This document shows positions 8,064-15,656 of a stretch of DNA of 38,647 bases, piece after piece (the first letter of the stretch is position 1; every line of letters starts with the position of its first letter). Under the pieces are notes generated by a model. That model was given only the letters and a program-made list of their open reading frames with translations, was not told the DNA's origin and did no database searches. The translations under genes and the position numbers were made by a program. The stretch spans positions 1-38,647 of the forward strand of contig JAJEBT010000161.1 of NCBI GenBank assembly GCA_022822405.1, in the 5' to 3' direction. Source of the stretch: Alphaproteobacteria bacterium. GTDB taxonomy: Bacteria > Pseudomonadota > Alphaproteobacteria > MPNO01 > UBA830.

Positions 8064-10180
8064 CACTCTTCCCTTCGCATGACGATGTGACCGGGCAGGT
8101 TAATCCGGGCGGTAAAGCCGTCAAGCACGATGGTCCCGGTCCCGTCCTCGACTATGACCGCGGGTCCCGCGATCTTATCCCCCGGCGCCAGCGTATCCCG
8201 GCGATACACCGGCACGGGCTTCATGTGCGCTTCGTCATGGTCGAACAGCTCGCGCCGGGCTTCTTCCACAGGCGTCGATTCGGAAGGCACGGGCGGGCAG
8301 ATCTCCGGATCGGCGGTTGCGGCCGAAAGACGCAAGGTCCAGCTCATCACCTCGATGTCGAGATCCGGTATGTGCCGCCCGTAGGTCGATCGGTAGATCT
8401 CGCCGAATTCGCGGACCAGTTCGTCCCGGATCCCGTTTCCATACGGTCCGGCGGGCAACGCTACGGTGATCTCGTGACCCTGTCCGGTGTAGCGCATGTC
8501 CGCGGCGCGCCTTTCCACCAGTTCGGATCCCGGCGCCGCGCTGGCCACCACCTCCTCGGCTTCCCGGCGCATCTCGGCATACAGCGTGTTCAGGAGGTCG
8601 GGGTCGAAGCCTTCGTTCAGCAGCGCGTAGCGGCTGCGCACAACCTCGTAGGCGACCGGAGCCTGGAGGAAGCCGATTGCCGACCCGACGCCGGCGGCAA
8701 CCGGAATCAGGACTTCGTCGATGCCGAGCTTGCCGGCCAGCCGCGCCGCGTGCAGCGGCGCGGCGCCCCCGAAGGCCACCAGCGTGCGGCCGCGGGTCTG
8801 CTTGCCGCGCTCGATGGCATGGACACGGGCCGCATTGGCCATGTTCTCCTCCACCACCTCCGAGATTCCGAAAGCTGCGGCGGTCGTGGAGAGCGTCAGT
8901 TCGCTGCCCACCACGCTGTCGATTGCGTGGGCGGCGAGGCCGGGGTCGAGCGTGATGGTGCCGCCGGCGAAAGCGGCGGGATCGATGCGGCCGAGCGCGA
9001 CATCGGCATCGGTGACGGTGGGCTGCCTGCCGCCGAACGCGTAGCAGGCCGGTCCCGGCGCCGCGCCCGCGCTCTCCGGCCCGACAAGGATGCGCGACAT
9101 CGCGTCCACGCGGGCGATCGAGCCGCCGCCGGCTCCGATCTCGACCATTTCCACCACGGGGATCCGAAGCGGCAGACCGCTGCCCTTGAGGAAACGGTAC
9201 TGGCGCGCCACTTCGAAGCTGCGCGAATATTGCGGTTCGCCATCTTCGATGAGGCAGATCTTCGCGGTCGTGCCGCCCATGTCGAAGGACAGCACGTCAC
9301 GAAGCCCGCATTCGCGGGCCAGGCGCGCTGCCAGTATCACACCGCCGGCCGGTCCCGATTCAACGAGACGGATCGGAAAGCGGCGCGCGGTCTCGACCGA
9401 GGTGAGCCCGCCGCCCGATGTCATGAGGCAGAGCGGGCAGGAGAATCCCATGCCGTGCAATTCGTCCGAGAGCCGGCCGAGATAGCGGGCCATCAGCGGC
9501 TGGACATAGGCGTTGGCGGCGGTGGTCGACCAGCGCTCGTATTCGCGGATTTCGGGGGACACCTCGCTCGACAGCGAGATCCACATCTCGGGAAATTCGC
9601 GGGCCAGGATTTCCGCGAGCCGGCGTTCATGGTCCGGGGCGGCATAGGAATGCATGAGCCCGATAGCAACTGACTCGATCCGGTGGTCGCAGAGTCGGGC
9701 CATGACGTCGCCGAGCGTGTCCTCTTCGAGCTGAACCAGGACGTTGCCCCGCGCATCGACCCGCTCCGCGATCTCGAACCGGAATTCGCGCGGCACCAGT
9801 GGCGGCGGCTTGTCCATGAAGATGTCGTACTGTTCGAACCTGTTCTCATGGGCGATTTCGACGGCGTCGCGAAATCCCTCGGTCACCAGCATCGCGGTTC
9901 TGGCACCCTTGCGCTCTATGAGGGCATTCGTCGCCAATGTCGTACCGTGCACGACCAGCCGGAAGTCCGCCGGTGCAAGCCCGGTTTCTTCCAGCGCGTG
10001 GCGGATACCCTGGAAGACGCCATCCTCGGGCGCTCCGGCGGTGGTCGGCACCTTGCAAGTGAAGAGCGTGCCATCGTTGTCCACCGCGATGTCGGTAAAG
10101 GTTCCGCCAATATCCACCCCGATGCGGCATCCGCCCTGTGTGGGAAGGTTTTTCAATTGTTCTTTAGCAGGATGTGACAT
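8063..10180 (-). CDS. hyuA: Hydantoinase A / oxoprolinase family protein
   Basis: This encodes the 705-residue A subunit, the ATP-binding partner of HyuB. The actin-like ATPase phosphate loop is RIGVDIGGTFTDIAVD near residue 20. Further motifs are VVHGTTLATNALIERKGA, the SGPAGGV turn, LSFDMGGTTAKICLIEDG and PGPACYAFGG. The length matches bacterial N-methylhydantoinase A. The start is uncertain. The ATG at 10180 gives a short leader before the first motif, and an ATG at 10198 adds six residues. Neither has a clear Shine-Dalgarno. It is the first gene of the hyuA-hyuB-LLM operon, with a leader of roughly 250 bases if the dyad region at 10425-10462 holds the promoter. Confidence 0.94.
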   Translation of the reverse strand: MSHPAKEQLKNLPTQGGCRIGVDIGGTFTDIAVDNDGTLFTCKVPTTAGAPEDGVFQGIRHALEETGLAPADFRLVVHGTTLATNALIERKGARTAMLVTEGFRDAVEIAHENRFEQYDIFMDKPPPLVPREFRFEIAERVDARGNVLVQLEEDTLGDVMARLCDHRIESVAIGLMHSYAAPDHERRLAEILAREFPEMWISLSSEVSPEIREYERWSTTAANAYVQPLMARYLGRLSDELHGMGFSCPLCLMTSGGGLTSVETARRFPIRLVESGPAGGVILAARLARECGLRDVLSFDMGGTTAKICLIEDGEPQYSRSFEVARQYRFLKGSGLPLRIPVVEMVEIGAGGGSIARVDAMSRILVGPESAGAAPGPACYAFGGRQPTVTDADVALGRIDPAAFAGGTITLDPGLAAHAIDSVVGSELTLSTTAAAFGISEVVEENMANAARVHAIERGKQTRGRTLVAFGGAAPLHAARLAGKLGIDEVLIPVAAGVGSAIGFLQAPVAYEVVRSRYALLNEGFDPDLLNTLYAEMRREAEEVVASAAPGSELVERRAADMRYTGQGHEITVALPAGPYGNGIRDELVREFGEIYRSTYGRHIPDLDIEVMSWTLRLSAATADPEICPPVPSESTPVEEARRELFDHDEAHMKPVPVYRRDTLAPGDKIAGPAVIVEDGTGTIVLDGFTARINLPGHIVMRREE

Positions 10181-10424
10181 CACACCGGTCCGATGCACAG
10201 TTGGTTCCAGCGGGTCAGCGCAAACGTACTGCAGGCGGATTCATTCCAATTCGGGACCTCCCGGGTCTGCTGGCGGCCCCGGACCGCCCGGCTGAACTCC
10301 AAGGCTCCCGAAGAACGAGCCGCGGCGAGCGCTACCGCAGCCGGCCACAATGTCTGCCGCAATCTATCAGCAGAGTCCGCAACCGTCACCGGGAGCGACG
10401 CCGAGCGGTCAGGTTTTTCCTATT

Positions 10425-10462
10425 TTTGCTGTTCAGCAAATATAGTTATTTCATGGAATAAC
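10425..10462 (-). promoter_or_regulatory. Candidate hyuAB promoter/operator with two dyads
   Basis: Read on the minus strand, TATATT (10444-10439) is a good -10 hexamer. Its spacer region is filled by GTTATT-N6-AATAAC (10445-10462). The presumed transcription start falls in a perfect inverted repeat TTTGCTG-TT-CAGCAAA (10425-10440). No good -35 is present, which fits a promoter needing an activator. The regulator is not encoded nearby. Confidence 0.35.
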
Positions 10463-10566
10463 GCACCATTCTTTTAACAGAACGAGCGTGTGCGATGCGG
10501 AAGCACTGACGGCGGATCTGGAGAAATTCTTGATTGACCTGAAACGGGGGGTGGTGCCCGCCATAG

Positions 10567-10582
10567 GGAAGCATTTGCTTCC
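10567..10582. repeat. Perfect 16-bp inverted repeat
   Basis: GGAAGCA (10567-10573) and TGCTTCC (10576-10582) flank TT. It may be a protein-binding dyad or a small hairpin. It lies about 95 bases beyond the 3' end of the unknown minus-strand gene, with no T-run on either side. Confidence 0.35.
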
Positions 10583-10677
10583 TACTCGGTTTCCAACGCC
10601 GGTTTCACTCGCTTGCCTTCCGATGGCTCTCTGTGGAGCTTGGGATACATGAACCCGCAACGCATCGCCTGCTCCGA

Positions 10678-11859
10678 TCACGAAGGCCGAGAAACCGCTT
10701 CGGCGCGGCGCTGCAACTCTTTCGCCGCTTGGCGAACTTCTTCCGCCGCCGACCGCGCCCGTTCGGCAGCGAACTTGCCGATTCGCGCAACGCTCACCTT
10801 CTCCGTCGCCTTGTGCGCGAGAATCCCCATGCAGATGCCGGCCAGCAGCCCCAAGCCTGCCGGACCGCCCAGCACCGCGATCTGCGACGCCGCGGCCAGC
10901 GAAACGCCGGCCCCGACCGCGCCCTTGAACGCTCCGTCTGCCACAGCCGCATAGTCGCCGCTCTCACGGGCCTTGTGGAACGCTCTCGCGAGAGCGACCA
11001 ACGTGACGATCAGCAGAAGTGGATTCGCCCTCAGGACAGCTGGAAGCGCCATGCCTCCGACGAGCCTCGAGAACGATTCGGTATCCGCACGGTTCCAGGA
11101 CAGTGCTGTCGCAAGAACACCGACGATGCCGCCGAGCAGCTCCGCCGCATCGTAGCTGTTGATATCCTGAAACCAGTCCTTGGGGATGCCGAATCTGGAT
11201 TTCAGGAATTCGGCCACCTGATCGTAGCTCGCCTTGTCCCACGTTGCGATCGGGAGACCTCTGGGCGTGGTCATGTCCTTAAAGATGCCCTCAAGGAATC
11301 CCATGGCCTCATCAATGACGGTGTCGTCGGGCGAGGCGTTCCGGACCGCGTTGAAGGCGCCAAGAATGCTGTGTCCCCCGTCAAACATCCGGTGGTTGCC
11401 GCCGCCGAGTGAGGTCGCGAGGTATTCGGCATCCATTGCCTTGTCATAGATGGTGCTGCCGCTGGCCGTCATGCTTGCTAGCAGTTTGTTCAAATCGTCG
11501 GACAGTCGACTTGCCAGCACCCCCTGGGTGGTCGACAGAAACCAATCGGCCATGGGCGTGATCGTTTCGATTGCCTTCGCCGATCCTGCCGCCACGCGGT
11601 TGAATGTAGCGGCCGCCACGTTCGACGCCCTCCCCTGGGCATCCTGAACGACGTCTCGTACCGACCCCGAGCGCTCGGCGTCAGGCGACGCCTCCTCGGC
11701 TCGGGAGAGGCGCGCGGCTGTGTGCTGGAGAAAGCGATGCGCCGTCCTGGCAGGATTCAGCAAAAGGTTCCCGAGGCGCTTCGAGTACGCGCGGGTCCGG
11801 GTTAATCCCGCCGTGTCCGGATCGGGGAGCCGCCCGATATCCTCTCCGTCACCGATCAT
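10678..11859 (-). CDS. Unrecognised protein with C-terminal membrane region
   Basis: I do not recognise this 393-residue protein. The N-terminal half is polar and helical, with a segment of Asp- and Ala-rich helices (about 60-200). The middle holds DWFQDINSYDAAELLGGIVG. Hydrophobic stretches then follow: LPAVLRANPLLLIVTLVALA, and after FHKARESGDY a Gly/Ala-rich pair with GAVGAGVSLAAASQIAVLGG and GLGLLAGICMGILA. Such Gly-rich helices are typical of membrane-inserting or glycine-zipper segments. The C-terminus is a charged coiled-coil-like helix (AAERARSAAEEVRQAAKE). The ATG at 11859 has only an adjacent AGG; an upstream in-frame start at 11937 would add an Arg-rich leader. It stands alone between the hyu operon and sodC. 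Function unknown; no signal peptide seen. Confidence 0.7.
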   Translation of the reverse strand: MIGDGEDIGRLPDPDTAGLTRTRAYSKRLGNLLLNPARTAHRFLQHTAARLSRAEEASPDAERSGSVRDVVQDAQGRASNVAAATFNRVAAGSAKAIETITPMADWFLSTTQGVLASRLSDDLNKLLASMTASGSTIYDKAMDAEYLATSLGGGNHRMFDGGHSILGAFNAVRNASPDDTVIDEAMGFLEGIFKDMTTPRGLPIATWDKASYDQVAEFLKSRFGIPKDWFQDINSYDAAELLGGIVGVLATALSWNRADTESFSRLVGGMALPAVLRANPLLLIVTLVALARAFHKARESGDYAAVADGAFKGAVGAGVSLAAASQIAVLGGPAGLGLLAGICMGILAHKATEKVSVARIGKFAAERARSAAEEVRQAAKELQRRAEAVSRPS

Positions 11860-12296
11860 CCTGTAATATCCGGTTCGCCGACATCGGTGACTTCTAACGA
11901 GATGCGCTTTGGGCGGGTTTCGGGCGTATGGCACCAAATATCGCCGAATACGCCGAACTCGGCCCGATTTGGATCGTCAGGCACCACAGGGGCTACTCGC
12001 CCGTTTTCTCCCGAGTCGGGTTGGCGGCGGTTTCGGCTCCGATATCCTTTCCCCGCCGGCCGTCTCGGCTGCGGCCTGAGGGGTCACGGGATTCCCCGTC
12101 GCGTGTGCCGGCTCTGTGGCCATCGGGGATATGGCGATCAGCAGCAGGACTCCGACGCAGCGCCGGACTATAGCCGTGGCGGCCTTGGCTCGGATGCGCA
12201 CCAGGAAACCAAGAGGCAGATGGACAAATTGCCGAATCCCGTTTCATGGCTACGGGCTATAGATGTAATCAGCAAACCGCTCTATTTCTTCGTCCT
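11860..12296. other. Region with no firm gene between the unknown gene and sodC
   Basis: Open frames on both strands overlap one another here and none shows a good ribosome binding site. The only one with protein-like character is the short signal-peptide-like frame listed at 11977-12201. No terminator hairpin with a T-run is seen after sodC. The upstream control of the unknown gene must lie near 11860-11960. Confidence 0.4.
11977..12201 (-). CDS. Possible small secreted protein
   Basis: A GTG at 12201 opens 74 codons. The N-terminus looks like a signal peptide: basic MRIRAKAATAIVRR, hydrophobic CVGVLLLIAISPMA, and a plausible AHA cleavage site around residues 32-34. The remaining 40 residues are polar and Pro/Arg-rich. 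There is no clear Shine-Dalgarno, the gene overlaps other open frames, and no family is recognised. It lies just downstream of sodC on the same strand, so it could be the last gene of that copper-responsive transcript, but it may be chance. Confidence 0.3.
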   Translation of the reverse strand: MRIRAKAATAIVRRCVGVLLLIAISPMATEPAHATGNPVTPQAAAETAGGERISEPKPPPTRLGRKRASSPCGA

Positions 12297-12809
12297 TTAT
12301 TTCATGATGACACCGCAAGCAATGCGCGCTCCGGCCGCTCCGGCAGGATCGGTTTTGTAGTCGTCGGGTCCGGCGTGGATGACGATGGCCGCGCCGTCCT
12401 GGTCAAACAGTGCAGGCCCAAGATCCATTTGTGCGTTCAGCACCTCGATCTCAAGACTGCCGGATGCCGGGACATGTATGTTGGGCATGTCGCCAGCATG
12501 CATACCGCCTTTCCCGAGGAAGCCGTGTTTCTTGTTTGTCGGGTTGAAGTGACCGCCCGACGATTTGAAAGGCGGCTCACACTTGCCGATGGTATGGACA
12601 TGGAATGCATGGGCGCCCTCGGGCAGATTCTTCAGTCGGGCATGCAGCAGGACGCCATGTTGCGTGTCGAGAAGACTCACTTCGCCGACATCCGTTCCAT
12701 CAGCGGCCTTCATTTTGGCGTGCGCCCGCTCGGCCGCTCCTGCCGTTTGGGATGCCGCTGCGGCGAGCGCAACGCAGATCAGTGTCGCTGTCAGGTTGAT
12801 CCGTTTCAT
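12297..12809 (-). CDS. sodC: Periplasmic Cu/Zn superoxide dismutase
   Basis: This 170-residue protein dismutates superoxide in the periplasm. A signal peptide covers about residues 1-26 (MKRINLTATLICVALAAAAS, cleavage near AGA-AE). Copper ligands are His70, His72, His87 and His145. Zinc ligands are His87, His95, His104 and Asp107. Cys77 and Cys165 form the conserved disulfide, the latter in the signature GARIACGVI. The ATG at 12809 with GAGAGG upstream is chosen; the frame stays open further upstream but without family similarity. It follows the DUF4396 gene by 119 bases and probably shares its CueR-controlled promoter. Confidence 0.96.
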   Translation of the reverse strand: MKRINLTATLICVALAAAASQTAGAAERAHAKMKAADGTDVGEVSLLDTQHGVLLHARLKNLPEGAHAFHVHTIGKCEPPFKSSGGHFNPTNKKHGFLGKGGMHAGDMPNIHVPASGSLEIEVLNAQMDLGPALFDQDGAAIVIHAGPDDYKTDPAGAAGARIACGVIMK

Positions 12810-12928
12810 CGGAGCCTCTCTTTCTTGTCGAACATCGTTGCTGCGCCGTCCGGCGCTCACTACGGTTCCAATTGTAACAGTTTTCCTCAGTGGCATGCCC
12901 GTCCGAGGGCCTTTAGCCGCCAGTAGTT

Positions 12929-13333
12929 CTAGGGCAGCGGCGTCAGGAACCCGACAACAAGCACGACGGGGATTACCCACCATGTCAGCATTGCGCTGCC
13001 GGTCAGCACCACATCGGCCGTATGCATTGCGACTTCCATGGAAATCATGGAAATGAACGACATTCCGATCGCGGTCCGGAATGCCGCCGTGAAGTTCATT
13101 TGCCGGACAAGGATGCAAGCCTCGAGCGGGATCGACGTCAGGAGACCGTTGATGATCGCGAGGGCCATGATCGCCAGCGTCGGCCAGGGTATGCCGGTCA
13201 TCTTGAAAAAGGCAATGGTCCCGAAATCCCCGACGCTGCACCCGAGGAGACACCACGCTGTGTTCTTCGATGCGCGCCGCCACGTGTGACGGCATTGCCA
13301 GTCCAGCGCCAGAGGCATTGTGGCCGCAGCCAT
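12929..13333 (-). CDS. DUF4396 domain-containing membrane protein
   Basis: This 134-residue protein contains the DUF4396 domain. Conserved parts are SKNTAWCLLGCSVGDFGTIAFF, INGLLTSIPLEACILVRQ, a methionine-rich helix AIGMSFISMISMEVAMHTAD, and the end WWVIPVVLVVGFLTPLP. Four hydrophobic helices are likely. AAGGGG lies seven bases before the ATG at 13333, which makes that start better than the ATG at 13339. The family has no established function. Here it is the first gene behind a CueR-type promoter and is followed by sodC, so a role in copper handling at the membrane is likely. The Met, Cys and His residues within or beside the helices could bind Cu(I). Confidence 0.88.
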   Translation of the reverse strand: MAAATMPLALDWQCRHTWRRASKNTAWCLLGCSVGDFGTIAFFKMTGIPWPTLAIMALAIINGLLTSIPLEACILVRQMNFTAAFRTAIGMSFISMISMEVAMHTADVVLTGSAMLTWWVIPVVLVVGFLTPLP

Positions 13334-13363
13334 GCGCATTCCCCTTGATTCGCTGTTCCTGCC

Positions 13364-13394
13364 AATCTAGGCTTTCCAGTTACTGGAAGGCCAA
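13364..13394 (-). promoter_or_regulatory. CueR-type promoter and operator for DUF4396-sodC
   Basis: On the minus strand, -35 TTGGCC (13394-13389) and -10 TAGATT (13369-13364) are 19 bases apart, the long spacer that MerR-family activators untwist. The spacer region holds the dyad CCTTCC-N7-GGAAAG (13390-13372), nearly identical in layout to the E. coli copA CueR box. On the plus strand, TTGATT (13345-13350), a 17-base spacer and TAGGCT (13368-13373) could be the regulator's own promoter, overlapping the operator. Confidence 0.78.
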
Positions 13395-13404
13395 AGGAGG
13401 GCCA

Positions 13405-13821
13405 ATGAACATTTCCGCCGCATCGAGGGCCGCTGGACTGCCGACGAAGACGGTCCGCTACTATGCGGACATTGGTCTCGTGCCTGCGCCGGCGCGATCT
13501 TCGGCGGGATACAGAAGCTATGACGAAGCCTCGGTGCGAAGGCTTGTGTTCGTCCGCCGGGCGCGGGAATTCGGTTTCTCGATCGGCGAGTGCAGGGAGC
13601 TTCTGGGGCTCTACGGGGACCGGGACCGGTCGAGCGCTGATGTGAAGCGTATTGCATCCAGGCGCCTCGACGAGATCAGGAGAAAGCAGCTGGAGCTGCA
13701 GTCGCTGCACGACGAACTGTCCCGGCTTGTCGATGCGTGCAAGGGCGACAGCAGGCCGGATTGCCCGATCATCGACGGTCTCCGGGATCAGGACTTGGGC
13801 ACCGACCGTGCCGGGAACTAG
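13405..13821 (+). CDS. cueR: Cu(I)-responsive MerR-family regulator, CueR type
   Basis: This 138-residue MerR-family activator has an N-terminal winged helix (MNISAASRAAGLPTKTVRYY), a long dimerisation helix (about 80-110) and a metal-binding loop. Cys112 and Cys120 with seven residues between, followed by PII, and Ser77 fall at exactly the positions that in E. coli CueR bind a single monovalent ion and exclude divalent ones. AAAGGAGG five bases before the ATG sets the start. It is divergent from DUF4396-sodC and separated by the operator described at 13364-13394. It should activate that operon on Cu(I), possibly also Ag(I) or Au(I). No copA ATPase is in the window. Confidence 0.93.
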   Translation: MNISAASRAAGLPTKTVRYYADIGLVPAPARSSAGYRSYDEASVRRLVFVRRAREFGFSIGECRELLGLYGDRDRSSADVKRIASRRLDEIRRKQLELQSLHDELSRLVDACKGDSRPDCPIIDGLRDQDLGTDRAGN

Positions 13822-14066
13822 GTCCGTGAGCTGGGCGACAGGCTCGGAATCGGCTTCATTCGGCATGTGGACGGGCTTCCGGCCGCTGCCGGGGCAGGCT
13901 GATCGGCGGGTTGAAGCGCCGCGGGTTTGGTATCCGGACGGGCAGTAAACCGGGCGGCCGAGGTTGCGCAACGGTGCCGCGGCTGCGCGTCTCGTTCGTG
14001 TCCGTTGCTGGCATCGCATGTTGAGCTCTCCTACACTGGACGAGACGAACGCGACGGAGATGTCCT

Positions 14067-15554
14067 GTGCAGATGCCTGATCCAGACAGCGACGTTCTCG
14101 GCCGCCGCGGCGAGATCGTGCGCGCGCTCAGGGAGATCCTTCCGCACGAATCGGTGATCGCGGAAGAGGAAGGGCTGCGCGCCTACGAGTGTGACGGCCT
14201 GACGGCCTATCGTCAGCTTCCCCTGATCGTCGCCCTGCCCGAAACCACCAGCCAGGTCTCGGAGATCCTGCGCTACTGCCACGGGCGCGGCATCAAGATC
14301 GTTCCGCGCGGCGCCGGCACCTCCTTGTCCGGCGGCGCCCTGCCGCTGGCCGACGGACTCACGCTGGGCCTCGGAAAGTTCAACCGGATCCTGGAAATCG
14401 ACTACGGCAATCGCTGCGTCGTGGCGCAGCCCGGCGTGACCAACCTTGCCCTTACCCAGGCGGTCGAAAGCGAGGGTTTCCACTATGCGCCGGATCCATC
14501 GAGCCAGATCGCCTGTTCGATCGGCGGCAACGTTGCGGAGAATTCAGGAGGCGTCCACTGCCTCAAGTACGGCCTGACGGCCAACAACCTGCTGGGCCTC
14601 GAGGTGGTGCTGATGGATGGCGAGATCGTGCGGGTCGGCGGCCGCCATCTCGATGCCGGCGGTTACGACCTTCTCGGTATCATGACCGGCTCCGAGGGCC
14701 TCCTGGGCGTGATCACTGAGGTCACGGTGCGGATCCTGCCGAAACCCTCGACTGCCCGCGCGATGCTGATCGGGTTCCCATCGGTGGAATCGGCCGGCGA
14801 CACGGTTGCGGCCGTCATCGGCGCCGGGATCATCCCGGGGGGCATGGAGATGATGGACCGCCCCGCGATCCATGCCGCCGAATCCTTCGTCAATGCCGGA
14901 TACCCGCTGGATGCCGAGGCTCTGCTGATCGTGGAGCTGGACGGGCCGGAGGTCGAGGTCGACCATCTGATTTCGCGGGTCGAGGCCATTGCCAGGGATC
15001 TGGGCGCGCAGTCGATCCGGGTCAGCACCAGTGAAGCCGAACGGGATTCCTTCTGGGCCGGACGCAAGGCGGCGTTTCCGGCGGTCGGACGAATCTCGCC
15101 GGACTACTACTGCATGGACGGCACCATTCCGCGTCACCGCCTCTCCGAGGTCCTTGCCGGCATGACAGCGCTGTCCTCCAAATACGGTCTTCGCGTCGCC
15201 AATGTCTTCCATGCCGGCGACGGCAACCTGCACCCGCTGATCCTCTACGACGCCAACGTGCCGGGCGAGCTCGAGAAGGCGGAGGAATTCGGAGCGGAAA
15301 TCCTGCGCCTGTGCGTCAAGGTGGGGGGCGTGCTGACCGGAGAACACGGCGTCGGCGTCGAGAAGCGCGACCTGATGAACGAGGTCTTCACTGAAACCGA
15401 TCTCGCGCATCAGCAGCGCGTCAAGTGCGCCTTCGACCCGACACAACAGCTCAATCCGGGAAAGGTGTTTCCGACGCTGCATCGCTGCGCAGAACTCGGG
15501 CGCGTGCACATTCACCGGGGCCAGACCCGTTTTGCCGACCTTCCACGTTTCTGA
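14067..15554 (+). CDS. glcD: Glycolate oxidase subunit GlcD (FAD-linked)
   Basis: This 495-residue FAD protein of the PCMH/vanillyl-alcohol-oxidase fold is the catalytic subunit that oxidises glycolate to glyoxylate. The FAD domain shows IVPRGAGTSLSGGALPLADG and the NVAENSGGVHCLKYG motif. The C-terminal cap has the active-site segments VFHAGDGNLHPLI and LTGEHGVGVEKRDLM. The GTG at 14067 has GGAG seven bases upstream, which favours it over the ATG at 14073. It is the first gene of glcD-glcE-glcF. The 245 bases upstream contain no gene. No glcC regulator is adjacent. Confidence 0.95.
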   Translation: MQMPDPDSDVLGRRGEIVRALREILPHESVIAEEEGLRAYECDGLTAYRQLPLIVALPETTSQVSEILRYCHGRGIKIVPRGAGTSLSGGALPLADGLTLGLGKFNRILEIDYGNRCVVAQPGVTNLALTQAVESEGFHYAPDPSSQIACSIGGNVAENSGGVHCLKYGLTANNLLGLEVVLMDGEIVRVGGRHLDAGGYDLLGIMTGSEGLLGVITEVTVRILPKPSTARAMLIGFPSVESAGDTVAAVIGAGIIPGGMEMMDRPAIHAAESFVNAGYPLDAEALLIVELDGPEVEVDHLISRVEAIARDLGAQSIRVSTSEAERDSFWAGRKAAFPAVGRISPDYYCMDGTIPRHRLSEVLAGMTALSSKYGLRVANVFHAGDGNLHPLILYDANVPGELEKAEEFGAEILRLCVKVGGVLTGEHGVGVEKRDLMNEVFTETDLAHQQRVKCAFDPTQQLNPGKVFPTLHRCAELGRVHIHRGQTRFADLPRF

Positions 15555-15656
15555 TCCGGGGGCTGGAGTAACCTGCCGGGAGTCCGCGCGCCGGCTCCGG
15601 GAGTCTCGGGCGCCATCGCCGGAACGGAGATGCCGGCGATCCCGGAACGAAGTTCG

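Larger units (their letters stand above)
10199..10677. other. Intergenic region with AT-rich control elements
   Basis: About 480 bases lie between hyuA and the unknown gene at 10678, and open frames here look spurious on both strands. The stretch 10410-10490 is strikingly AT-rich for this genome and carries two dyads. A third lies at 10567-10582. This is the likely control region of the hyu operon, and it also contains the 3' end of the transcript from the 10678-11859 gene. Confidence 0.5.

Noticed and set aside
6627..8090. Plus-strand open frame opposite hyuB
   Set aside because: It is a shadow frame of a certain hydantoinase subunit.
12246..12926. Plus-strand open frame opposite sodC
   Set aside because: All metal ligands of SodC are on the other strand, and this frame has no signatures.
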